A program made the translations under genes and the position numbers. A stretch of DNA of 64,000 nucleotides, from contig NZ_PPHF01000098.1 of the NCBI RefSeq assembly GCF_002904335.1, forward strand, positions 62,001 through 126,000. The letters are read 5' to 3'. Positions within the stretch are counted from its first letter, which is position 1; the number at the start of each line of letters is the position of its first letter. The DNA comes from Amycolatopsis sp. CA-126428 (GTDB lineage: Bacteria; Actinomycetota; Actinomycetes; Mycobacteriales; Pseudonocardiaceae). Positions 8,691 through 18,791 of the stretch are shown here, in pieces. The notes beneath the pieces were generated by a model. The model made no database searches. It was not told where the DNA came from and was given only the letters and a program-made list of their open reading frames with translations.

Positions 8691-9983
8691 TCAGCGAATC
8701 GCACGCCGCCGGGCGAGCACGTACCCGGCTCCGCCGACGAGGTAGCAGACCGTCGCGGCGATGAGCAGGCCCGGCGAACGGCCGTCGTCCGGCACCACCA
8801 GCGCGGCCAGCGAAACCGCCGCCACCTGGGTGATGTTGAACAGCGTGTCGTACAGCGCGAACACCCGGCCGCGGGCTTCGTCGGCGACGTCGAGCTGGAT
8901 GGACGAATCGACGCAGAGCTTGAGCACCTGCCCGGCCCCGCTGATGACGAACGACGCGAGCAGCGCCAGCGGCAGCAGCATCGGCAGCCCCAGCGCGGAC
9001 TGCGCGATCGCGGCGAACAACAGCGATCCGAGCACCGCACGCAGCCGGCCGAACCGGCGGATCAGCCGCGCGGTCAGCAGGCCGGCGACCAGCAGGCCGG
9101 CCCCGGCGAGCGCGGCGATCTGGCCCAGCCCGGGCAGGCCGGCGCGGAAGACGCCGTGGTCGGTGAAGTAGTTGCGCATCAGCAGCACGGTGACCAGCAG
9201 CGACACCCCGAACGACGCCCGGTGCGCGAACAGCGCGATGAACCCGGCGGTGACACTGGGCGCCCGCCACGCGTGCCGGGCACCGTCGGCCAGCCCCCGC
9301 GCGACGGCGAGCACCGGGTTCGGCGGCTCGTCGACCACCGTCGGCCCGAGCACGCCCCTGGCGAAGCCGCGCGCGATGAACGCCGAGACCAAGGTGCCGA
9401 GGACGGCGAAGACGGTCGTCTCGGCCGATCCGATGTCGTTGCTGCCGAACAGCGCCCGCAAGCCGATCGCGCAGCCGCCACCGATCACGGCGACCACCGA
9501 GCCGAGCGTCGTGGCGAAGGCGTTCGCCGTCACGACGCTCTCTTCCTCCACGACGTGTGGCAGCGACGCCGAGAGGCCGGAGCCGATGAAGCGGGAGATG
9601 CCTTCCGCGGCCAGGGCCAGCGAAAACAGCCCGACTCCGCCGAATCCGAATCCGACTGCGGCCGACGCGCAGACGATCGCCAGCCCCCGCAGGAGGTTCG
9701 CGAAGACAAGGACGCGACGGCGGTCCCAGCGGTCCAGCAGCGCGCCCGCGAACGGCCCGACGACTGAATACGGCAGCAGCAGCGCGGCGAATCCGCCCGC
9801 GATGGCCAGCGGATCGGCGGCCCGCTCGGGGTTGAACAAGACTGCGCCAGCGAGCCCGGCGCGGAAGACGCCGTCGCCCCAGCTGGCGGCGAAGCGCGTG
9901 AAGAGCAGACGTCGGAAGTCGGGGTCCTTGAGAAGCTCTCGCGGCCCTCTTCGCACTGTTGCCGTCCGGGCGCTGATCGTCAC
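8691..9983 (-). CDS. MFS transporter
   Basis: 430 residues with about 12 hydrophobic segments and a GTG start (MTISARTATVRRGP). The N-terminus carries a short cytosolic arm, then RLLFTRFAASWGDGVF, and the loop between segments 2 and 3 has LLDRWDRRRVLV, a variant of the MFS signature DRxGRR. It is an exporter-type major facilitator in the cytoplasmic membrane; substrate unknown. It stands alone between the toxin operon and the divergent yqgE region. A dyad after its stop (ATGACTGC at 8630-8637 and GCAGTCAT at 8660-8667) may end its transcript. I see no neighbouring regulator that would hint at a substrate. Confidence 0.85.
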   Translation of the reverse strand: MTISARTATVRRGPRELLKDPDFRRLLFTRFAASWGDGVFRAGLAGAVLFNPERAADPLAIAGGFAALLLPYSVVGPFAGALLDRWDRRRVLVFANLLRGLAIVCASAAVGFGFGGVGLFSLALAAEGISRFIGSGLSASLPHVVEEESVVTANAFATTLGSVVAVIGGGCAIGLRALFGSNDIGSAETTVFAVLGTLVSAFIARGFARGVLGPTVVDEPPNPVLAVARGLADGARHAWRAPSVTAGFIALFAHRASFGVSLLVTVLLMRNYFTDHGVFRAGLPGLGQIAALAGAGLLVAGLLTARLIRRFGRLRAVLGSLLFAAIAQSALGLPMLLPLALLASFVISGAGQVLKLCVDSSIQLDVADEARGRVFALYDTLFNITQVAAVSLAALVVPDDGRSPGLLIAATVCYLVGGAGYVLARRRAIR

Positions 9984-10194
9984 GAGGCCAGAGTAGAGGG
10001 TGGCCGACGCACTGAGGTCGCCTCTCGGCGGCTATGCGCAGTGTGGCTCCAGCCGGACGGTATTCCACAAAGGCGGTTCTTCAGTGAGCCCGGGGGACAC
10101 GGAGTGCGCCGGCCACATGTTTCAAACGAGGCTGTTGGGGCGATTGTTCCCGAGCCGAAGTCATTCGCCCGGCCAAGGGTGGGATCATGGGTCT

Positions 10195-10767
10195 GTGCCA
10201 GCGGACGCCGAGGTTGAACCGGGAACGCTCCTGGTCGCCGCCCCCACGATGGTCGACCCCAACTTCCGCCGGACCGTGGTGTTCGTCATCGATCATCGCG
10301 AAGAGGGCACGCTCGGCGTGGTCCTGAACCGGCCGAGTGACGTCGCGGTGCACGACGTGCTGCCCAACTGGGGTGGGCACGTCGCCGAGCCGCAGGCGGT
10401 GTTCGTCGGCGGGCCGGTCGAGAAGAAGACCGCGTTGTGCCTGGCCGCGCTGCGCACCGGCGAGACGGCGGCGAGCGTGCCGGGCGTGATCGCGGTCCGC
10501 GGCCCGGTCGCGCTGGTCGACCTGGACACCGATCCCGAGGCGCTGGTGCCGAAGGTCCGCGGTGTGCGCGTCTTCGCCGGGTACGCGGGCTGGGACTCCG
10601 GGCAGCTGGCCGGCGAGATCGAGCGCGAAGACTGGGTCATCGTGCCCGCGCTGCCGAGCGACATCCTGGCCTCGCCGGACGGCGACCTGTGGAGCCAGGT
10701 CCTGCGCCGCCAGGGCATCCCGCTGGCGCTACTGGCCACCCACCCGGGTGACCTCCAGCGAAATTAG
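10195..10767 (+). CDS. YqgE/AlgH family protein
   Basis: 190 residues from the GTG at 10195. YqgE family features are clear: GTLLVAAPTMVDPNF, FRRTVVFVIDHREEGTLGVV, LNRPS, FVGGPV, and GYAGWDSGQLAGEIE near the C-terminus. An upstream in-frame ATG at 10000 or 10117 would add an unrelated extension; the GTG places the conserved region within ten residues of the start and gives the usual family length of about 190. The molecular role of YqgE is unsettled. Its stop overlaps the stop of the convergent SdpI-like gene by 4 nt, so the two transcripts collide there. Confidence 0.88.
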   Translation: MPADAEVEPGTLLVAAPTMVDPNFRRTVVFVIDHREEGTLGVVLNRPSDVAVHDVLPNWGGHVAEPQAVFVGGPVEKKTALCLAALRTGETAASVPGVIAVRGPVALVDLDTDPEALVPKVRGVRVFAGYAGWDSGQLAGEIEREDWVIVPALPSDILASPDGDLWSQVLRRQGIPLALLATHPGDLQRN

Positions 10768-11183
10768 GCCTCTTCCTTCTTGAAGACGCCGCAGCCGCCG
10801 GCGCCGCACGCGCAGCCGCTGCAGCCGGCGGGCACCGCCGGAGCCGGGGCGGGCACGGTCAGCGCGGCCCGGTTGCCGAGCACGCCACCGCCCATGACCA
10901 GCACCAGCATCGCGAGCACGCCCGCGAGCGCGGCGGAGACGAGACCACCGGTCGTCGGCATGGCCAGGCCGGCCAGCCCGGTGAGCACGGCGATCGCGCC
11001 CCCGGCCATGGTCGGCAGGCCCGCGACGCGGTTGGCCAGCTTGAAAGCTTCTTCGCTGCGCAACGCCGCTTCCGTGCGCACCCCGGTGCCGCCCTCGCGC
11101 GTCAAGCGCTCACGGAACCCGAGGAACCCACCAAAACCGACGAGCAGACCCAGCACGACCGGAACCAGCGCGATAGCGAACAC
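10764..11183 (-). CDS. SdpI-like small membrane protein with a Cys-rich tail
   Basis: 139 residues with three to four hydrophobic segments (MFAIALVPVVLGLLVGF at the start; segments near residues 55 and 80) and the short FRERLTREG loop typical of SdpI/YhfL-type proteins. It ends in an unusual cytoplasmic or exposed tail, AVPAGCSGCACGAGGCGVF, with four cysteines in ten residues, which could bind a metal. SdpI family members can act as immunity or signalling proteins, but nothing nearby encodes a toxic peptide, so no role is assigned. It is divergent from the phytase-like gene across a 54-nt gap and convergent with yqgE. Confidence 0.65.
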   Translation of the reverse strand: MFAIALVPVVLGLLVGFGGFLGFRERLTREGGTGVRTEAALRSEEAFKLANRVAGLPTMAGGAIAVLTGLAGLAMPTTGGLVSAALAGVLAMLVLVMGGGVLGNRAALTVPAPAPAVPAGCSGCACGAGGCGVFKKEEA

Positions 11184-11237
11184 GAGGTCAAGGATAAGCG
11201 TGACGTCCCGGCAACCTGCCGGATACCCTGATCGACT

Positions 11238-12410
11238 GTGCTACAGGCCATGTCACCGCGCGTACTGCCCACCGTCCTGACCGCTGCCCTGATCGGGGGA
11301 ATCCTCGCCGCTGCGCCGGCTGAGGCGACCGAGAGTCACCAGCGGCCGATCCGGCTGCTCGGCGAGAAGATCGTCCCGAACGCCCTGCCGTTCCAGGGCA
11401 CGACGGTCGGCGGCCTGTCCAGCATCGACTACGACCCCCGGACCGGCGGCTACGCGCTGATCTGCGACGACCGGTCGGCGATCAACCCGGCCCGGTTCTA
11501 CACGGCGACGTTCCCGGTCACCGCCCACGGAGTCGGCGACGTCACCTTCACCGGCACCCACCCGCTGCTGCGCCCGGACGGCACGCCGTACCCGCCGCTC
11601 ACGCAGAACGACGCCTCGAAGCCGCAGAACGAGCAGACGATCGACCCCGAGGAACTGCGCGTCGACCCGTGGACCGGCGGCTACTACTGGGCGCAGGAGG
11701 GCGAGCGGACGGCGACGACGCTGATCGACCCGTCGGTCCGCGAGGCGCGCCGCGACGGGACCTACGTCCGTGACCTGCCGATCCCGGCGAACGAGAAGAT
11801 GACGCCGACGGCGGGCCCGCGGCAGAACCTGGTGCTCGAGGGCATCACGTTCACCGGGTTCGGCTCGCTGCTGGCCAGCGAGGTCGAAGGTCCGCTGCTC
11901 CAGGACGGCCCGATGCCGACGACGACCGCCGGCGCGCTGTCGCGGATCACCCTGCAGTCCCGGTTCGGTCCGGTCTTCGCGCAGTACGCCTACCCGCAGG
12001 AGCCGATTTTCGCGTCACCGGTGCCCGATGGCGCGTTCGCCACCACGGGCGTGTCCTCCATGCTGGCCGTCGACCAGGCCGACCCGACGAAGTTCCTGAT
12101 GATGGAACGCTCGTTCGTCACCGGCGTCGGCAACAAGGTCCGCGTCTACGAGATCGACACCAAGGGCGCGACGAACGTCCTGAATGTCCAGTCCCTGAGC
12201 GACGCGAAGCACGTCAAGCCGGTGAAGAAGCGGTTCCTCTTCGACGCGGCCGACCTCGGCTTGTCCACAGTAGACAACCTGGAGGGCATGACCTGGGGCC
12301 CGAAGCTGCCGAACGGCGAGCGGAGCTTGATCATCGTCAGCGACAACAACTTCTCCGCGACCCAGGTCACCCAGTTCGCCGCACTGGCGGTCCCCGCGGA
12401 ACGGCTTTGA
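11238..12410 (+). CDS. Secreted phytase-like esterase domain protein
   Basis: 390 residues. Residues 1-31 are a Sec signal peptide (LPTVLTAALIGGILAAAPAEA). The mature part matches the 'esterase-like activity of phytase' beta-propeller family: GGLSSIDYDPRTGGYALICDDRS, DPEELRVDPWTGGYYWAQE, LVLEGITFTGFG, and DNLEGMTWGP with SLIIVSDNNF near the end. The family is extracellular; substrates are poorly known and phytase activity should not be assumed. It stands alone, with the leuS leader starting 22 nt after its stop. A short run of rare codons (TTG TCC ACA GTA) occurs at 12261-12272. Confidence 0.82.
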   Translation: MLQAMSPRVLPTVLTAALIGGILAAAPAEATESHQRPIRLLGEKIVPNALPFQGTTVGGLSSIDYDPRTGGYALICDDRSAINPARFYTATFPVTAHGVGDVTFTGTHPLLRPDGTPYPPLTQNDASKPQNEQTIDPEELRVDPWTGGYYWAQEGERTATTLIDPSVREARRDGTYVRDLPIPANEKMTPTAGPRQNLVLEGITFTGFGSLLASEVEGPLLQDGPMPTTTAGALSRITLQSRFGPVFAQYAYPQEPIFASPVPDGAFATTGVSSMLAVDQADPTKFLMMERSFVTGVGNKVRVYEIDTKGATNVLNVQSLSDAKHVKPVKKRFLFDAADLGLSTVDNLEGMTWGPKLPNGERSLIIVSDNNFSATQVTQFAALAVPAERL

Positions 12411-12419
12411 CCAGCAAGT

Positions 12420-12425
12420 TACGAT
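12420..12425 (+). promoter_or_regulatory. -10 element for a leaderless leuS leader transcript
   Basis: TACGAT fits the actinobacterial -10 pattern TANNNT. It ends 6 nt before the ATG of the leader peptide at 12432, the spacing expected when transcription starts at or next to the start codon. No convincing -35 is visible at 17-18 nt. The leaderless start is an inference. Confidence 0.5.
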
Positions 12426-12431
12426 GTGCAC

Positions 12432-12470
12432 ATGAACACGGCTCGGCGGCTCCTTAGCCTGCCGCGCTGA
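12432..12470 (+). CDS. leuS leader peptide (12 residues)
   Basis: A 13-codon frame reads MNTARRLLSLPR and stop. It contains Leu codons CTC, CTT and CTG at positions 7, 8 and 10; CTT is rare in this GC-rich context. It lies between a -10 box and a perfect terminator-like hairpin, 97 nt before leuS. This is the layout of a ribosome-mediated leucine attenuator: shortage of charged tRNA-Leu would stall the ribosome on codons 7-10 and change folding downstream. It is too short for routine gene calling. Support is from layout only; no family profile was consulted. Confidence 0.65.
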   Translation: MNTARRLLSLPR

Positions 12471-12526
12471 CCAGGCCCGGCCTGGCCGGCGCGGCGACCC
12501 CTCATGCCCTGGTGGCTGAGGGGTCG
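12471..12526 (+). terminator. leuS attenuator: alternative hairpin and intrinsic terminator
   Basis: The stem CGACCCCTCA (12495-12504) pairs perfectly with TGAGGGGTCG (12517-12526) around a 12-nt loop, followed by the T-rich run AGTTGTTTCT. Just after the leader stop, CCAGG (12471-12475) can pair with CCTGG at 12481-12485 or, alternatively, with CCTGG in the terminator loop at 12508-12512. This gives two competing folds, as expected for attenuation of leuS. Confidence 0.65.
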
Positions 12527-12566
12527 AGTTGTTTCTGGAGCGGCTCGAAACCAAAGGATGACGGCG

Positions 12567-15407
<2,841 letters not shown>

Positions 15408-15497
15408 CGCGAGGGCGGAAAGACGCCGGTGGTCGGCGGTCATCCCCGATTTGATTGAGCTGTCAACGAAAACGGCTCGATCGAAGGAGAACCGGGG

Positions 15498-16235
15498 ATG
15501 ACCCTCGACGGCAAGGTGGCACTGGTGACGGGCGGCAGCCGAGGCATCGGCGCGGCCACCGCACTGCGGCTCGCCGAGGACGGCGCGGACGTCGCGCTGA
15601 CGTATGTGAACAACGCCGCGCGGGCGGCCGAGGTGGTCGAGCAGATCAAGGGGCTCGGCCGTCGCGCCCTGGCGATCCAGGCGGATTCGGCCGACGCGGC
15701 CGCGGTGTCGGCGGCGGTTTCGGCGACCGTCGCGGAGTTCGGCCGGCTGGACGTGCTGGTGAACAACGCGGGCGTCGGATTCGTGGGCGCCTTCACCGAG
15801 ACCGCGCTCGAGGACGTCGACCGCGTCCTGGCAGTGAACGTCCGCGGCGTGTTCGCGGCGACCCAGGCCGCGGCCGGTGTCCTGGCCGACGGCGGCCGCG
15901 TGATCACGATCGGCAGCTGCGTCACCGATCGCGTGCCCGGCCCGGGCATGGCGCTCTACGCGACCAGCAAGGCGGCGATGGTCGGCCTGACCAAGGCTTT
16001 GGCGCGCGAGCTGGGCCCGCGCGGCATCACGGTGAACCTGGTCCACCCGGGCCCGACGGACACGGACATGAACCCGGCCGACGGTCCCTACGCGGCGGAC
16101 CAGCGCGCGTTGACGACGTTCGATCGCTACGGGTCGCCGTCGGAGGTGGCCGCGGCGGTGTCCTACCTGGCGGCCCCGGCCAGCGCATACGTGACGGCGG
16201 CGGTGTTGTCCGTGGACGGCGGCCACGCGGCCTAA
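15498..16235 (+). CDS. SDR-family oxidoreductase
   Basis: 245 residues, classical short-chain dehydrogenase/reductase. The cofactor site is TGGSRGIGAATAL, the structural NNAG motif is in VLVNNAGVGF, and the catalytic Tyr and Lys are in YATSKAAM with Ser in TIGSCV. The C-terminus has VDGGHAA. It is most like 3-oxoacyl-ACP reductase-type NADPH enzymes acting on small substrates. RBS GAAGGAGA precedes the ATG. Its stop overlaps the convergent TetR gene by 4 nt, so a regulator/target link is possible but not shown. Substrate unknown. Confidence 0.9.
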   Translation: MTLDGKVALVTGGSRGIGAATALRLAEDGADVALTYVNNAARAAEVVEQIKGLGRRALAIQADSADAAAVSAAVSATVAEFGRLDVLVNNAGVGFVGAFTETALEDVDRVLAVNVRGVFAATQAAAGVLADGGRVITIGSCVTDRVPGPGMALYATSKAAMVGLTKALARELGPRGITVNLVHPGPTDTDMNPADGPYAADQRALTTFDRYGSPSEVAAAVSYLAAPASAYVTAAVLSVDGGHAA

Positions 16236-16969
16236 CCGGAATAGAGCCCGATCTCCCGGGCAAGATCGGCGAGCATCGCTTCGAACAGGACGTCCGGTTT
16301 GGACATCGGGATCGGGTAGTTGCCGAAGACCTCGAGCGTGACGTGCCCGTAGAGCCGGGCCCAGAACTGGATCATCAGGTACGTCACGCCGAGGTCGATC
16401 TTCTCCACCGGCACGCCCTGCTCGGACTCGACGAGCACGGTGACCAGCGACTCCTGGAAGGTTTTCAGGTCGTCCCGCAGCTCGTCGGGCACACCGCTCG
16501 CCGACGGCAAGACGATGTCGTGCCGCGCGAGCACCCGCCCGGCGGCGGCGAGGAAGATCCGCCCGAACGGCTCGTCGACCCGGCTCAGCGCACTTCCCGA
16601 CGTCGACCCGACACCGCCGGTCGGCGACGCGAAGACCAGCGTGAATTCCTTCGTGTGGGTGAGCGCCCACCGCCGGAAGCCCTTGCAGATGGCGAACAGC
16701 TGCAGCATCCCGTCGTCCGGCAGCTCGGCGATCTCCTCGGCGAGGTCGTCGGCCAGGTCGGCGCAGACGTCCAGCCGCAGGTTCTCGACGAGGTCGTCCC
16801 GGGACTCGTAGTACCGGTAGAGCGCGGGCGCGGTGATCCCCAGCTCCCGCGCGATGGCACGCAGGGTGACCGCCTCCGGCCCCTGCTCGACGAGCAGTTT
16901 CCGGGCGGTCCGCCGGATGTCCTGTTCGGTAGCCGCACGCGCGCGACCCCTCCGGGTGGGGTGGCTCAT
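16232..16969 (-). CDS. TetR/AcrR-family regulator
   Basis: 245 residues. The N-terminal helix-turn-helix is clear: RRTARKLLVEQGPEAVTL, then AIARELGITAPALYRYYES. The C-terminal ligand domain resembles the WHG-type TetR group (FRRWALTHTKEFTLVFASP). Such regulators usually repress a nearby gene; the candidates are the convergent SDR gene and itself. The 72 nt upstream (16970-17041) contain TGGTTGGTACGACAGATT but no clean palindrome that I can call an operator. Ligand unknown. Confidence 0.88.
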   Translation of the reverse strand: MSHPTRRGRARAATEQDIRRTARKLLVEQGPEAVTLRAIARELGITAPALYRYYESRDDLVENLRLDVCADLADDLAEEIAELPDDGMLQLFAICKGFRRWALTHTKEFTLVFASPTGGVGSTSGSALSRVDEPFGRIFLAAAGRVLARHDIVLPSASGVPDELRDDLKTFQESLVTVLVESEQGVPVEKIDLGVTYLMIQFWARLYGHVTLEVFGNYPIPMSKPDVLFEAMLADLAREIGLYSG

Positions 16970-17041
16970 CCGAACAGTCTAGGTGGTTGGTACGACAGAT
17001 TTTGCATTAACGCGAGGTCTGCCGTAACGAAAAGGTGCAGC

Positions 17042-17653
17042 TCAGGCCCGCGCCTTGAGGTTGGTCAGCACCGTGTCGGCGACCCCGCGCCCGAGCTGGC
17101 AGGCGTCCTTGCCCGAGTCGCTGCCCAGGACCAAAGAGACCGAATAGGCCAAGTCGTCCGCGACACCCACGACGATCACACAGCTGCGTTGACCGCTGGC
17201 GCCCACGTCGACGTAACCGACGGCCGGATAGCCCTGGACCGGCGCCAGGTCGTCGACCCAGCGGCTGGCCTTCGGCTTTTCGACCTTGTAAGTGAGGCTG
17301 AGTCCTTGGCCGGTTTTCGTCTCGAAGGCGATCAGGATCCCGGCGCCGCTTCCCGAGGTGCTGGCCCAGTCGCACATCGGCCCCAGCTCCGAGTCCTTGG
17401 GTTTCGCGGCGCCGGGTTGTCCGAGGTAGTCCGTCAACTGCTGCTCGGTGAGGGCCGAATCGCACGGGCTGCCCTCCAGAACCTTCGCCGGCAACGGGTT
17501 GTCCACCTTCGGTGCTCCGCTGTTCGGCAGTTCCGCACTGCTCGACGGAGCTGGGGTGGCCGTGCCGGGTGTCTGGCGGTCGCCTGTGCAGGAGGCCAGC
17601 ACTGCCACTCCGGTGATCGCGGCGGCCGTAGTGGCGAGAATCCGTCGGATCAT
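17042..17653 (-). CDS. DUF3558 lipoprotein of ESX accessory cassette A
   Basis: 203 residues with a lipoprotein signal peptide (MIRRILATTAAAITGVAV then lipobox LASC, Cys near 22), a Ser/Pro/Thr linker and a DUF3558 domain: GSPCDSALTEQQL, GPMCDWAS, GYPAVGYVD, SCVIVVGVADDLAYSV, DACQLGRGVADTVL. Four domain cysteines can form two disulfides. It would sit on the outer face of the membrane. The ATG overlaps the stop of the PE-like gene by 4 nt, so it is the last gene of the cassette. A homologue at 45448 sits in cassette B. Function unknown in the family; a role in handling exported PE/PPE-like proteins is inferred. Confidence 0.85.
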   Translation of the reverse strand: MIRRILATTAAAITGVAVLASCTGDRQTPGTATPAPSSSAELPNSGAPKVDNPLPAKVLEGSPCDSALTEQQLTDYLGQPGAAKPKDSELGPMCDWASTSGSGAGILIAFETKTGQGLSLTYKVEKPKASRWVDDLAPVQGYPAVGYVDVGASGQRSCVIVVGVADDLAYSVSLVLGSDSGKDACQLGRGVADTVLTNLKARA

Positions 17654-18051
17654 TCGAGCGACCCCTTGATCTTCTTCGTCGAATCCGCGGCCTGCTGGTC
17701 TGCCGCTTCCGTGATGCCGAGTGCTTGCCTCATCCGGAGAGTCAGCTCCGTGTAGTAGTCGAGTTGGTACTGCAGATGGCCTTGGTAGTAGCGGCCGGCC
17801 TCGTTGATGCCGTTCCGGCCGTTCACCGCCGCTTGGCTGACCGGCTCTTCCGCCGGTGGCTTCGCCCGGCTCAGGATGTCGGCCTGACGGATCTGCTCGC
17901 TGACGGTATTGAGCTGGTCTTCGGCTTTCTTGAGCATCGCGCGCATCTCGTCGGAGCTCATCGCGAAGCCCTGCCCGCCGGCGGGCTGCGATCCACCGCC
18001 CGGCATGTCCGTCGCCCAGAAGCCGATCCCGCTGAACATCGAACCCGTCAT
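17650..18051 (-). CDS. PE-like/EspC-like small ESX protein, cassette A
   Basis: 133 residues from ATG 18051, overlapping the EspG stop by 4 nt. After a Gly-rich N-terminus it is two long amphipathic helices (about 32-65 and 75-130), ending Lys-rich. It aligns by eye with the 117-residue protein at 46044-46397: a Gly-rich lead and a Phe, then helix 1, then an Ala/Pro-containing turn, then helix 2 of the same length. No classic PE motif is present, so 'PE-like' describes the probable partner role with the PPE-like protein, not a family match. Confidence 0.6.
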   Translation of the reverse strand: MTGSMFSGIGFWATDMPGGGSQPAGGQGFAMSSDEMRAMLKKAEDQLNTVSEQIRQADILSRAKPPAEEPVSQAAVNGRNGINEAGRYYQGHLQYQLDYYTELTLRMRQALGITEAADQQAADSTKKIKGSLE

Positions 18052-18791
18052 CGTCCTCCCCCTAACCCGTTCAGGGTCGCGTACAGGACATCGGTCAGCG
18101 CACCCCGGGTCCCCGGCTGGAAGCTGACCATCCGCTCCCGCGCCGGGTACACGTACGTCAGCACCCGCCCGGTCCCGGCGACATCCACCGCCGTGATCGG
18201 CGCGCTGCGCATCCCCCGATTCACGGCGTAGCACTGGTGCAGCCCCGTCCGCCGCGCCGCCATCAGCCGCCGCGCCCAGGGCAACGGGTCCTGCCCCCGG
18301 TCGACAGTCGGGTCGTCGAGGTCGTACGAGTCCTCGACCGCCCGGCCCGAGAACCGCGCCTCGGGAATCGACACGGCCGAAATCCGTGCGGGCGGCACCG
18401 GCGGCAGCACGTCCATCAGCGACTCCGCGAGCCGCGACGGTTCCACGGCGTCGATCCGGACCGTGTCGTCCTTCCGGATGAGCCGGAGCGCGTCGGGGCC
18501 GGCCGCGGAGACGAGCGCCGCGCCCGATTCGTCCGCTTCGATGTCCCCTAGCCACGCCGTGAACTGGCGGGCGCCCTTCGCCAGGACGCGCAGGACGTCG
18601 CGGAATTCGCGCGTCAACGTGCCGCCCGCGGCGAGCCGGAGTGACGCCAGGACGTCGAGGACCTGCTCGTCGAGCCGCTTGCGGGTCTCGTCGCCGAGCC
18701 AGAGGTTGTCGGCGCCCAGGACCGCGGGCGGTGTGCCGTGCCGCTCCCACTCCCACGCGGTCAGCAGGGCGGCCTTGGGCAGGAAGATCAC
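18048..18791 (-). CDS. EspG-family ESX secretion chaperone, cassette A
   Basis: 247 residues from a GTG start that overlaps the PPE-like stop by 4 nt. It matches the EspG plan: N-terminal LPKAALLTAWEWERHGTPP, central ARQFTAWLGDIEADESGAALVS, and a C-terminal half with YAVNRGMRS and RVLTYVYPARERMVSFQPG. In mycobacteria EspG is a cytosolic chaperone that binds the PPE partner of PE/PPE pairs and brings it to the ESX machine. Lying directly after a PPE-like gene supports that role. A second EspG lies at 43191. Confidence 0.82.
   Translation of the reverse strand: MIFLPKAALLTAWEWERHGTPPAVLGADNLWLGDETRKRLDEQVLDVLASLRLAAGGTLTREFRDVLRVLAKGARQFTAWLGDIEADESGAALVSAAGPDALRLIRKDDTVRIDAVEPSRLAESLMDVLPPVPPARISAVSIPEARFSGRAVEDSYDLDDPTVDRGQDPLPWARRLMAARRTGLHQCYAVNRGMRSAPITAVDVAGTGRVLTYVYPARERMVSFQPGTRGALTDVLYATLNGLGGGR

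Noticed and set aside
8641..10068. A second long minus-strand frame over the MFS transporter
   Set aside because: Arg/Ala-rich without hydrophobic segments; the frame at 8691-9983 carries the MFS features.
11238..12410. True phytase
   Set aside because: The family is named for an esterase-like activity; none of the classical phytase motifs (RHGxRxP) is present.
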